Shown here: positions 34,066 to 43,108 of the stretch, piece by piece | How the letters are laid out: each line of letters opens with the position of its first letter | Position numbering within the stretch: the stretch's first letter is position 1 | Source of the DNA: WHSW01 sp963777775 | Lineage (GTDB): Bacteria > Actinomycetota > Thermoleophilia > Solirubrobacterales > 70-9 | Direction: 5' to 3' | DNA: 64,000 nt | Assembly: GCA_963777775.1 (NCBI GenBank) | Contig: CAVZRL010000009.1 | Span: 1,612,001 to 1,676,000 of the forward strand | Made by a program: the position numbers and the translations under genes | Notes under the pieces: generated by a model | The model's database searches: none | What the model was told of the DNA's origin: nothing | What the model saw: the letters and a program-made list of their open reading frames with translations, nothing else

Positions 34066-34704
34066 CTAGCCGAAGTTGAGGATCCGGAACCGCGAGGAGT
34101 CGATCGTCGAGCCGCTCTCGCAATCGCCGTTGGACCCGGTCTGGACCGTCATCTCGACGCTCGTCGGCGACTCGGGGTCGACCGTCGGCTGGGCGCCGAG
34201 GCTTGCGGTCATCTGCTCCGGCGTGGTCGAGCCGGTGCTCAGCTGCCCGCCGCCGACCTGCTGGCCGTTGAGGCGGATGTCGAAGTAGACCTGGCACTGC
34301 CCGGATCCGTCGCCGTCATAGGCGATCGTCGCGTCGGCCTCGCCGAACACGACCTGGACCGCGCCGGGCAGCTGCTCCCAGGCCGCTCCCTCGAGCGGGT
34401 ACGGCTGCGGCTGGCCCGGGCTGACCGGGGAGGAGCCGCCGCTCGGCTCGGCGACGTAGAAGACCGGGAAGGTCAGCTTCTGGGGCGCGATCGAGTCATC
34501 GCGCACCTTCGCGTTGCTGACCGCGCCGTCGAGCAGCTTGCCCTCCTTGACCGCACCGGGAGCGAGCTTCTGGGCGACCACCGCGTGGCGCTTGAGGCTC
34601 TTCGTGCCGAGCTTCTCGGCGGCGTAGACGACGCCACCGGTCAGGGCCAGGAACAGGGCCAGGCTGGAGACGATGTTGGAGTAGGTCAGGCGACGGGAGC
34701 GCAT
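34066..34704 (-). CDS. Secreted protein of actinobacterial RLTYxN leader family
   Basis: This 212-residue protein opens with the anchor MRSRRLTYSNIVSSLALFLAL followed by GGVVYAAEKLGTKSLKRHAVVAQKL, a pattern common in Thermoleophilia and related actinobacteria. Short pseudo-repeats (GAVKEGKLLDGAVSNAKVRDDS) follow, then a beta-rich domain with a Cys pair (GQCQVYF, NGDCESG). It is probably exposed at the cell surface. A GGAAGGA ribosome site precedes ATG 34704. Role unknown. Confidence 0.75.
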   Translation of the reverse strand: MRSRRLTYSNIVSSLALFLALTGGVVYAAEKLGTKSLKRHAVVAQKLAPGAVKEGKLLDGAVSNAKVRDDSIAPQKLTFPVFYVAEPSGGSSPVSPGQPQPYPLEGAAWEQLPGAVQVVFGEADATIAYDGDGSGQCQVYFDIRLNGQQVGGGQLSTGSTTPEQMTASLGAQPTVDPESPTSVEMTVQTGSNGDCESGSTIDSSRFRILNFG

Positions 34705-34797
34705 GTTCTTCCTTCCGATGCGGGCGGACTGGGTCAGAGGCAGCTATCGACTGCCCGGCGGCCGACCTTTAGCGGCGAGCGCTCAGAGCTCGCTCGC

Positions 34798-37499
34798 TCA
34801 CCCGATCGCGGCCTGCGCGGCGGCGACCCTGCCGATCGGCACCCGATAGGGCGAGCAGCTCACGTAGTCGAGCCCGAGCGAGTCGAAGAAGCGGATGCTC
34901 TGCGGATCGCCGCCGTGCTCGCCGCAGACCCCGCAGCTCAACCCGGGGTCGGTGCGGCGCCCGCGCTCGGTACCGATCCGGACCAGCTCTCCGACCCCGG
35001 GCACGTCGATCGTCTCGAACGGGCTGCGGTCGAGGATCCGCCGCTCCAGATAGCTGGGCATGAAGCTCCCCTCTACGTCGTCGCGCGAGAGGCCGACGGC
35101 CGTCTGCGTGAGGTCATTGGTCCCGAAGGAGAAGAAGTCCGCATGGGCGGCGATCCGGTCGGCGACGAGGCAGGCGCGGGGAAGCTCGATCATGGTTCCG
35201 ATCCGGAACGGGACCTCGGTGCCGGCAGCGCGCCGGGCCTGCTCTGCGACCTCGACCATGCGCTCCCGAAGCTGGATCAGCTTCGGTCTCGTAGGCGACC
35301 AGGGGCAGCATGATCTCGATCTCGGGCAGATCGCCGGCCCCGGTCGCCTCGGCGGCCGCCGCTATCACGGCTCGAACCTGCATCTCATAGACCTGCGGGT
35401 AGAGGAACCCGAGCCGTATGCCCCTGGTGCCGAGCATCGGGTTCGCCTCCTGGAGATCGCGGACGATCTCGAGTGCGCTGGTCGCGCTCGGGCGCTCGGC
35501 GGAGTCCGCGGCCAGCGCCGCCAGCTCGGTCTCGAAGTGCTCGAGGGTGAGGAACTCGTGCAGCGGTGGATCGAGCAGGCGCACCGTCACCGGCAGCCCG
35601 CGCATCTCGTGCAGGATCGCCGCGAAGTCGGCGCGCTGGAGCGGCTCGAGGCGCTCGAGGGCGACGTCGAACTCGCCCCGCGCGGCGGTCAGCTCGTCGT
35701 CCTGATCGCCGTTCGCGTCCTCCTGAACGCCGCCGCAGCTCGGCCCGCCGCCAGCGCTCGGCGGCGACAAACATCCCCCGCACCAGCTCGGTCCGGTCGA
35801 CGCCGAAGAACATGTGCTCGGTCCGGCAGAGGCCGATCCCCTCCGCTCCGAAGGCCCGCGCCCGGGCCGCGTCCTCGGCGGTGTCGGCGTTGGCGCGCAC
35901 ACCGAGGCGCCGCAGCTCGTCCGACCACTCCAGGACCTCGCGGAAGTCGTCGGAGATCTCGGGCTCGACCAGCGGCACCTCGTCGGTCGTCACCACTCCC
36001 GTCGAGCCCTCGATCGCGATCACGTCGCCGGCCCGCAGCTCGACCTCGCCGATCCGAACCGTCTGCGCGGCCTCGTCCACCTTCACCTCGCTCGCCCCGG
36101 CGACGCACGGCCGTCCCATCCCGCGCGCGACCAGCGCCGCGTGCGAGGCCTTGCCGCCCTGCGAGGTGAGGATGCCGCGCGCCGCGTGAAAGCCGGCGAC
36201 GTCGTCGGCCTCGGTGAACGGACGGACCAGGATCACGTCCTCGCCCTCGGCGCCGCGCCGCACGGCCTCGGCGGCGCTGAGCGTGATCGCGCCCCGGGCG
36301 GCGCCGGGCGAGGCGGCGACGCCTCGGGTCAGAACCGCGTACTCGCTGCCGGGATCGAAGATGGGATGCAGGAGCGCGTCGAGCGCCTCGGCGTCGATCG
36401 TCCGCAGCGCCTGCTCGCGCGTCAGCAGCTCCTCGGCGACCGCGTCGCGGGCGAAACGGACCGCAGCCTGGGCGGGGCGCTCGGCGTTGCGCGTCTGCAG
36501 CAGGTAGAGCTCTCCGTCCTCGATCGTGAACTCGACGTCCTGCATGTCCTCGTAATGGGCCTCGAGCCGGGACAGGGTGCGCAGCAGCTCGGCGTGCGCT
36601 TCGGGCATGCGGGCGCCGAGCAAGTCCAGGTCCTCGGGAGTCCGGGTCCCGGCGACCACGTCCTCGCCCTGCGCGTTGGCGAGGAAGTCGCCCGAGGGCT
36701 GTGGCGCTCCGGTGCGCTCGTCGCGGCTGAAGGCGACGCCCGAGCCCGAGCTCGCGCCGCGGTTGCCGAACACCATCCGCTGCACATTGACCGCCGTCCC
36801 CCAGTCCTCGGGGATGCTGTTGAGGCGCCGGTAGGTGATGGCGCGCTCGCCGTCCCAGGACTCGAACACCGCGGCGACGGCCTGGCGCAGCGCGAGGCGG
36901 GGATCGGCCGGGAACTGCTCGCCGGCCTGCCCCTCGTAGACCCGCTTGTAGGTCGCGGTCAGAGCCGCGAGCGTCCCCGCGTCGAGCTCGGAGTCGAGCT
37001 CGACGCCGCGCTCTTCCTTGGCCTCCTGAAGCGGTTCCTCGAAACGCGGCGAGGGGATCTCGCGGACGACGTTGCCGAACATCGCCACCAGGCGCCGGTA
37101 GGAGTCCCAGGCAAAGCGCTCGTCGCCTGTCCGCTCGGCGAGCCCGCCGACCGAGTCGTCGTTGAGGCCGAGGTTGAGGATCGTGTCGAGCATCCCCGGC
37201 ATTGAGACGCGCGCCCCCGAACGCACGGAGACCAGCAAGGGGTCCGCCGGGTCGCCGAGCCGCTTTCCGGCCGAGCGCTCGAGCTCGGCCAGCGCCTGGT
37301 CCAGCTCCTCGTCGAGTCCGGGCGGAAAGCGGTGCCCGGCGCTGCGGTAGGCGACGCAGGCCTCGGTCGTGATCGTGAACCCGCCCGGCACCCGCTGTGC
37401 GCCCAGCACCCGGGTCATCTCGGCGAGGTTGGCGCCCTTGCCCCCGAGCAGGTCGCGCATCTCGCGCGAGCCCTCGGAGAACTGATGGACCCACCTCAC
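34798..37499 (-). pseudogene. ppdK: Pyruvate, phosphate dikinase, frameshifted
   Basis: Joined across two shifts, this is a full pyruvate phosphate dikinase of about 900 residues. It interconverts pyruvate, ATP and phosphate with PEP, AMP and pyrophosphate. The nucleotide domain starts LLGGKGANLAEMTRVLG; the phosphohistidine motif is TSQGGKASHAALVARGMG; the PEP domain ends with ...SCGVCGEHGGDPQSIRFF, with the catalytic Cys. The shifts, each apparently one extra base, are near 35723-35728 (TT run) and 35278-35285 (AA run on the coding strand). GTG 37499 starts the conserved RWVHQFSEG. All catalytic motifs are intact when joined, so sequencing error is likely. It is divergent from the beta-propeller gene. 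Confidence 0.88.
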
Positions 37500-37560
37500 G
37501 GCGCGAGCATACGACTTCGACGGCGGGCGAATACGCTGCACCGGCGGAGAAGGGGAGCGC

Positions 37561-40146
37561 TTGGGACACGGTCAGAGAGTCGAGCTGGGAGGGCGCGGGA
37601 CCGGGCCGGCGCGGCTCGCGATCGCCGCCGGGCTCGCCGCCCTCTCGCTGATGCCCGTGGCCGGGGCCGAGGCGAAGCCGGCGCGCTACTCCTACGACGT
37701 TCCCGTGCTCGCCGACTCGCCGTGGCCGCAGATGCGCCGCGACTCGCGCAACACCGCCTCGAGCCCGATCCGCGGCCGCTATCGCGGCGACCGCCCCTGG
37801 GCCTACCGGACCGGGCGCGGGGTCTTCTCGACCCCGGTGCTCGGGACCGGAGGGACCGTCTACGTGGGCTCGGCCGACACGCGCTTCTACGCGCTCGATC
37901 GCGAGGGCGAGCGGCGCTGGCGGTTCGACACCGGCGGGATCATCGACGCGGCGGCGGCGCTCGGGACGCGCGGGCCCGGCGGCGGGTTCCCGATCACCGT
38001 CGGCTCAGGCGACGAGGCCCTCTACCAGCTCCGCAGCTCCAACCGGCGGCTGAAGCGCGGCGAGCGGATCCGCTGGGAGTTCCGTACCGGCCTCGCGCCG
38101 GCAACCGGCCAGCTCGTCAACTGGTGGGAGGGAAACCCGGCCTACGGCCCCGACGGAAACCTCTACGTCGGCAATACGGGGGGCGGCACCTTCTCGCTCA
38201 CCCCCCGCGGCGAGCAGCGCTGGGTCGTGCAGCGCCAGAACTCGGTCTGGACGACGCCGGCCTTCGACGCGGCCGGCAACAGCTACTGGGGCTCGGTCGA
38301 CTTCTTCGCCTTCTCCCTTGACCCGTCCGGGGCCCTGCGCTGGCAGACCTTCACCCCCGGCTATGTCACCGCCTCGCCGGCGCTCGGGTCCGACGGCACC
38401 GTCTACACCGGCTCCTTCGATCGCAGCCTCTACGCGCTCGACCCCGGGACGGGCTCGGTGCGGTGGAGCTTTCCGACCGCCGACCACATCTACAGCTCGC
38501 CGGCGCTCGCCTCCGGGCCCGACGGCGCGACCGAAGCGGTCTACATCGGCTCCGCCGACGGGTCGGTGTACGCCGTCGGCGCCGACGGCACCCAGCTCTG
38601 GCGCTATGACACCGGCGAGCCGGTGCGCTCGTCGCCGGTGCTCGGGCGCGCGCCGCGCGGCCCGGGACGGATCCTCTACGTCGGCTCGTCGAACGGCAAG
38701 CTCTACGCCCTCGACGCCGAGACCGGGCGCCGGCGGTGGTCGTTCGACACCACGCCCGAGGGAGCGCGCCTGCGGGATCGCAACGACCTCAACGGCTCGC
38801 CGGCACTCGGCCGCCGGGGGGTCTACATCGGCGGTGAGCACGGACGGATCTGGTTCGTCCCCTACGACTACTGCCTGAAGCGACGCGACGCCCGCTGTGA
38901 CCGCAGCCCGGGGCAGGAGTTCAAGCCGGACCTCGAGCGGGTGTTCGCGGTCACCCCGGGCGGGACGACGCTGCGCGGATCGCGGCAGAGCGTGCCTGCG
39001 GCGACGGTGCTCGCGGCCAGGCTGGTCGTCCGCCGCGGCGGGCGCACCGTCGATGCCCGCATCGATCCTGGCGCCGGCGCGCAGGCCCTGGTCAGCTCGA
39101 GCCCACCGTTCGAGTTCGAGACCCAGCTCTCGGGCGACGGCCACTACCTGTTCGTCCGGCCCGACGGCATCCTCAAGCCGGAGGCCGAGTACCGGGTCGA
39201 GATCGCGGGCCAGTGGACGTCGGAGGAGGGATCGGGCAGCTTCGCCGACACCCTGCGGTTCCGCACCGAGCCCTCACCCGGCGATGCCGGCGCGACGCTC
39301 CGGGTCGGGCGCCGGCGGGTCGGTGCGCTCGAGCTCAGCCGCCTGGCGCTGCCGCTGCCGTCGCTGCTGCCGAGCGTCAACCAGATCGGCTTCGACTCCT
39401 ACGACCTGATCGCGGGGACGATCGCCCGCGAGCGATCGGGGCGCCGCCGCGGCCGGGTCCTGCTCTGGGTGATCGGCGGGCGTCCGGGCAAGCCGGGCGC
39501 CACCGCGCCCGACCCCGGCGGCGGCTTCGCCTTTCCGCTGTTCGGCGAGTACCGCGGCAACTCGGTGGCGCTCAACGCGAGCGGGGTGGACCTGCAGTTC
39601 AGCTTCGGCAGCGTGCCGCTGCGCAGCTTCGACTTCCGCGGCCGACTCGACGGCGACGGCGGCTTCAGACCCGGAGCGAGCCTCTACGGCCAGGTGACCT
39701 GCGCCGACGTCCCCAACTACTCGGCCCAGCTGCGGATCGCCGGGGTCTGCAACGAAGCCGACACGCTGGCGGCGTACGGGACGTTCCTCGGCGAGCCCTA
39801 CGGGCGCGGCGGCGCCAACGAGCGGCCGTCCGGCGTGCACGCCGGCGAGCTGGGGCTGACGCCGCCGACCGGCGGGGCCGACGGCGAGGTCGTCGCCTCG
39901 ATCCGTCGCGACGCCGGCGCGAAGCTGCGGGCCGACCGTCACCTCGCCTCGATCGTGCTCACCGACGCCGCCACCGGCGCCCCGGTCCCGCTCGACTATC
40001 GCGGGCTGACCGAGCAGGTCCTCGACGCGGCCGGGAGCATCACCGGCGTCGTCCTGCGGCTTCCGGCGGGGACTTCGCTGCCTGACCGGTTGCGAAGCCA
40101 TCTGATCGTCGACGTATTCCCGCTCGCGGCCAGCGACCTGCGATGA
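37561..40146 (+). CDS. Secreted PQQ-binding-like beta-propeller protein
   Basis: The 861-residue protein starts at TTG 37561, with GGAGAAGGGGAG upstream. It has a signal peptide (about residues 20-38) and a long propeller domain (about 60-440) with repeated G-T-V-Y-V-G-S-x-D-x-x-x-Y-A-L-D motifs of PQQ-like repeats. A beta-rich C-terminal part (from about 470) includes a Big-5-like domain (LKPEAEYRVEIAGQWTSEEGSG). No dehydrogenase active site was seen, so it may be a scaffold rather than a quinoprotein. Its stop overlaps the start of the hydrolase/AMP-binding gene (ATGA), showing tight coexpression. Confidence 0.8.
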   Translation: MGHGQRVELGGRGTGPARLAIAAGLAALSLMPVAGAEAKPARYSYDVPVLADSPWPQMRRDSRNTASSPIRGRYRGDRPWAYRTGRGVFSTPVLGTGGTVYVGSADTRFYALDREGERRWRFDTGGIIDAAAALGTRGPGGGFPITVGSGDEALYQLRSSNRRLKRGERIRWEFRTGLAPATGQLVNWWEGNPAYGPDGNLYVGNTGGGTFSLTPRGEQRWVVQRQNSVWTTPAFDAAGNSYWGSVDFFAFSLDPSGALRWQTFTPGYVTASPALGSDGTVYTGSFDRSLYALDPGTGSVRWSFPTADHIYSSPALASGPDGATEAVYIGSADGSVYAVGADGTQLWRYDTGEPVRSSPVLGRAPRGPGRILYVGSSNGKLYALDAETGRRRWSFDTTPEGARLRDRNDLNGSPALGRRGVYIGGEHGRIWFVPYDYCLKRRDARCDRSPGQEFKPDLERVFAVTPGGTTLRGSRQSVPAATVLAARLVVRRGGRTVDARIDPGAGAQALVSSSPPFEFETQLSGDGHYLFVRPDGILKPEAEYRVEIAGQWTSEEGSGSFADTLRFRTEPSPGDAGATLRVGRRRVGALELSRLALPLPSLLPSVNQIGFDSYDLIAGTIARERSGRRRGRVLLWVIGGRPGKPGATAPDPGGGFAFPLFGEYRGNSVALNASGVDLQFSFGSVPLRSFDFRGRLDGDGGFRPGASLYGQVTCADVPNYSAQLRIAGVCNEADTLAAYGTFLGEPYGRGGANERPSGVHAGELGLTPPTGGADGEVVASIRRDAGAKLRADRHLASIVLTDAATGAPVPLDYRGLTEQVLDAAGSITGVVLRLPAGTSLPDRLRSHLIVDVFPLAASDLR

Positions 40147-43043
40147 ACCTGATCCCGGACCAGATCACCAGGCCCGCCTCGCGGCTCGGGGCCGCGGCGC
40201 AGAACGCTTTCGAGGTGGCTCGCTTCGGCGGCCTCGAAACGGACGAGCAGCCGTCGCCGTTCGAGGTCGTCGCCCAGCGCCCGGTCTACCGGCTGCGCCG
40301 CTACTACGCCGACCGGGCGGCGCGCGCCCCGCTGCTGCTCGTACCGCCGATGATGCTCGCCGCCGACGTCTACGACGTCGCGCCCACTTCGAGCGCGGTG
40401 ACGGTCCTGCACCGCCACGGCGTCGATCCGTGGGTGATCGACTTCGGCGCACCCGAGCACGAGGAGGGCGGGCTTGAGCGCAACCTCGCCGATCACGTGA
40501 TCGCGGTCGCCGAGGCGGTCGAGCGGGTGCGCGACGAGACCGGCCTCGACGTGCACCTCGGCGGCTACTCGCAGGGCGGGATGTTCTGCTACCAGGCCGC
40601 CGCCTACCTGCGCGGGGCGGGGATCGACACCGTGATCACGTTCGGCAGCCCGGTCGATACCCGGGGGGCGCTGCCGCTCGGGATCCCCGAGGAGCTGGCC
40701 GAGGGGGCCGCCGAGGCGCTCGCGGGCGCCTTCGGTCGCAGCGCCGTCCCCGCCTGGCTCAGCCGCACCGGCTTTCAGCTCCTCGATCCGCTCAAGTCCC
40801 TTCGTCAGCAGGTCGACTTCGTGCGCCGCCTGCACGATCGCGAGGCGCTGCTGCCGCGCGAGCGCCAGCGGCGCTTCCTGATGGGGGAGGGGTGGGTCGC
40901 GTGGCCGGGGCCGGCCCTGGCCGACTTCCTGCGCCAGTTCATCGCCCACAACCGGATGCTGCAGGGCGGCTTCGTGATCGGCGAGCAGACGGTGACGCTG
41001 GCCGACATCGAGTGCCCGATCCTGACCGTCGTCGGCGAGGTCGACGAGATCGCCCCCGCCCAGGGGGTGCGCGCGATCACCCGCGCTGCGCCGGGGGCCG
41101 ACGTCTACGAGCTCGCGCTGCGGGCCGGCCACTTCGGGCTCGTGGTCGGCTCGACCGCGACCGAGGTCACGTGGCCGACCGTCGCCGACTGGATCCACTG
41201 GCGTGCCGGAGGGGCAGAGCTGCCCGAGCGCGTGCGGGGAATCTGGGAGCAGGGACCGCCGCCGGAGGAGCCCGGGGTCGGGACCCGGCTCGGGGTCGGG
41301 CTCGGACTCGCCGCCGGGGTCGGCAGCGGGCTCGTCCGGTCGCTCGGCGGAGCGGCTTCGCGGGCCCTGGGCGGGGTCAAGGTGGTCGCCGAGGAGGTCA
41401 CCGGCCAGCTCCCGCGCCTGGCCCGGCTCGGGCGGCTTCGCCCGCACACCCGGGTTTCGCTCGGGTTGCTGCTCGACGAGCAGGCCGGGCGCGATCCGGA
41501 GGCCGACTTCTTCCTCTTCGAGGACCGCGCTTACACCCGCGCCGAGGCCAAGCGCCGGGTCGACAACGTCGTCCGCGGACTGCTCTCGCTGGGGGTGCGC
41601 CAGGGCGAGCACGTCGGTGTGTTGATGGGCACCCGCCCGAGCGGGCTCTCGGTCGTCGCGGCGCTCAACCGACTCGGGGCGGTGGCGGTGCTGATGCGCC
41701 CGGACGGGCCCGTCGAGCGTGAGGCCGAGCTCGGACAGGTGACCCGGATCATCGCCGACCCCGAGCTGGCCGGCCGGGCGCTCGATGCGGGGGCGGGGGA
41801 GGTGCTGGTGCTCGGCGGCGGCGGCCACGAGCGTGACCTGGGCGGGGAGGTGATCGACATGGAGCGAATCGACCCCGACCTCGTCGACCTCCCGGCCTGG
41901 TACTCCGCCAACCCCGGCCGCGCCAGCGACATGGCATTCGTCCTCTTCACCGGCGAGGCGGAGCGCGTGCGGGCGAACCGGGTCACCAACGGCCGCTGGG
42001 CCCTGTCGGCGTTCGCGACCGCGTCTGCCGCGGCGCTCACCGACGCCGACACCGTCTACGCGGTGACCCCGATCCATCACCCGTCGGGGCTGCTGATGAG
42101 CCTCGGTGGCGCGATCGCGGGAGGTGCGCGGGTCGCGATCGCGCGCGACTTCGACCCGGCGACGTTCTGGGAGGAGGTGCGCCGCTACGGGATCACGGTC
42201 GCCTCCTACACCTGGACGATGCTGCGCGAGATCGCGACCGCCCCCGAGCACCCCGCCGAGCGCCACCACCCGGTCAGGCTGTTCATCGGCGCCGGCATGC
42301 CACGGGGCCTCTGGCGCCGGGTCGCGAGCCGCTTCGCTCCCGCACGGGTGCTCGAGTTCTACGCCTCGACCGAGGGCGAGGCGATCCTGGTCAACCTCGG
42401 AGGCGACAAGCCGGGCTGCAAGGGAAGGCCGCTGCCGGGCAGCGCCGAGGTCCGGTTGGCGGCCTACAACGTCGCCGCGGGCCGGCTGCGCGAACGAGAG
42501 GACGGGTTCGCCGTGCCCTGCGAGGCGGGTGAGGTCGGGATGCTGCTCACCCGGCTGCGCGGCGTGGTCGCGACCAGCGAGAGCCCGTTGCGGGGCCTGT
42601 TCGAGCCCGACGACGCCTGGCTCGCGAGTGGCGACCTGTTCCGCGCCGACGACGACGGCGACCTCTGGCTCGTCGATGGGGTCACCTCGCTGATCCGGAC
42701 CGATGCCGGGCACGTGCCCGGGTTCCCGATCATGGACGCGCTCGGTGACCTCGACGCGGTCGACCTCGCAGTCGTCTACGGGGTCGAATCCGAGCGGCCC
42801 GGGATCTCGGTGGCGGTTGCCGCGGTGACCCTGCTCGAGGGCGCGGCGATCGACGCCGAGCTGCTCGCCGCGGCGCTCTCCGCGCTACCGCCCGAGGAGC
42901 GACCGGACCTGGTCCGGGTCGTCGACCAGATCCCGGTCACGACCTGGTACCGGCCCAGCACCGCGGCGCTGCGTGCAGAGGGGATCCCCGCCGGCGTCGG
43001 CGTCTGGCGACGCGTGGGTGACGAGTACGTCCACGCCGGCTGA
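40143..43043 (+). CDS. Alpha/beta hydrolase (PhaC-like) fused to AMP-binding domain
   Basis: The 966-residue protein has two parts. Residues about 1-380 form a PhaC/depolymerase-like alpha/beta hydrolase with nucleophile motif GGYSQGG (Ser where PHA synthases have Cys), acid in VGEVDEIAP and a late GHFG His. Residues about 440-966 form an acyl-adenylate-type domain with HHPSGLL, EFYASTEGEA and WLASGDLFRADDDGDLWLVDG. The ATP loop expected as SGTTGxPKG is replaced by FTGEAERVRANRVTN, so normal adenylation is doubtful. I recall similar fused proteins in other actinobacteria but cannot check. It is translationally linked to the secreted propeller gene. It may act on acyl esters or storage lipid. 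Confidence 0.8.
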   Translation: MNLIPDQITRPASRLGAAAQNAFEVARFGGLETDEQPSPFEVVAQRPVYRLRRYYADRAARAPLLLVPPMMLAADVYDVAPTSSAVTVLHRHGVDPWVIDFGAPEHEEGGLERNLADHVIAVAEAVERVRDETGLDVHLGGYSQGGMFCYQAAAYLRGAGIDTVITFGSPVDTRGALPLGIPEELAEGAAEALAGAFGRSAVPAWLSRTGFQLLDPLKSLRQQVDFVRRLHDREALLPRERQRRFLMGEGWVAWPGPALADFLRQFIAHNRMLQGGFVIGEQTVTLADIECPILTVVGEVDEIAPAQGVRAITRAAPGADVYELALRAGHFGLVVGSTATEVTWPTVADWIHWRAGGAELPERVRGIWEQGPPPEEPGVGTRLGVGLGLAAGVGSGLVRSLGGAASRALGGVKVVAEEVTGQLPRLARLGRLRPHTRVSLGLLLDEQAGRDPEADFFLFEDRAYTRAEAKRRVDNVVRGLLSLGVRQGEHVGVLMGTRPSGLSVVAALNRLGAVAVLMRPDGPVEREAELGQVTRIIADPELAGRALDAGAGEVLVLGGGGHERDLGGEVIDMERIDPDLVDLPAWYSANPGRASDMAFVLFTGEAERVRANRVTNGRWALSAFATASAAALTDADTVYAVTPIHHPSGLLMSLGGAIAGGARVAIARDFDPATFWEEVRRYGITVASYTWTMLREIATAPEHPAERHHPVRLFIGAGMPRGLWRRVASRFAPARVLEFYASTEGEAILVNLGGDKPGCKGRPLPGSAEVRLAAYNVAAGRLREREDGFAVPCEAGEVGMLLTRLRGVVATSESPLRGLFEPDDAWLASGDLFRADDDGDLWLVDGVTSLIRTDAGHVPGFPIMDALGDLDAVDLAVVYGVESERPGISVAVAAVTLLEGAAIDAELLAAALSALPPEERPDLVRVVDQIPVTTWYRPSTAALRAEGIPAGVGVWRRVGDEYVHAG

Positions 43044-43108
43044 TCTCGCCGGGGTCGGCCCTGACGTCACGCCTCGACGAACGTTGAGGCTGGGGATGAC
43101 CGGACGAT

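Noticed and set aside
39996..42713. Open frame of 905 codons on the minus strand
   Set aside because: It is antisense to the hydrolase/AMP-binding gene, which has clear motifs; the minus-strand product has none.
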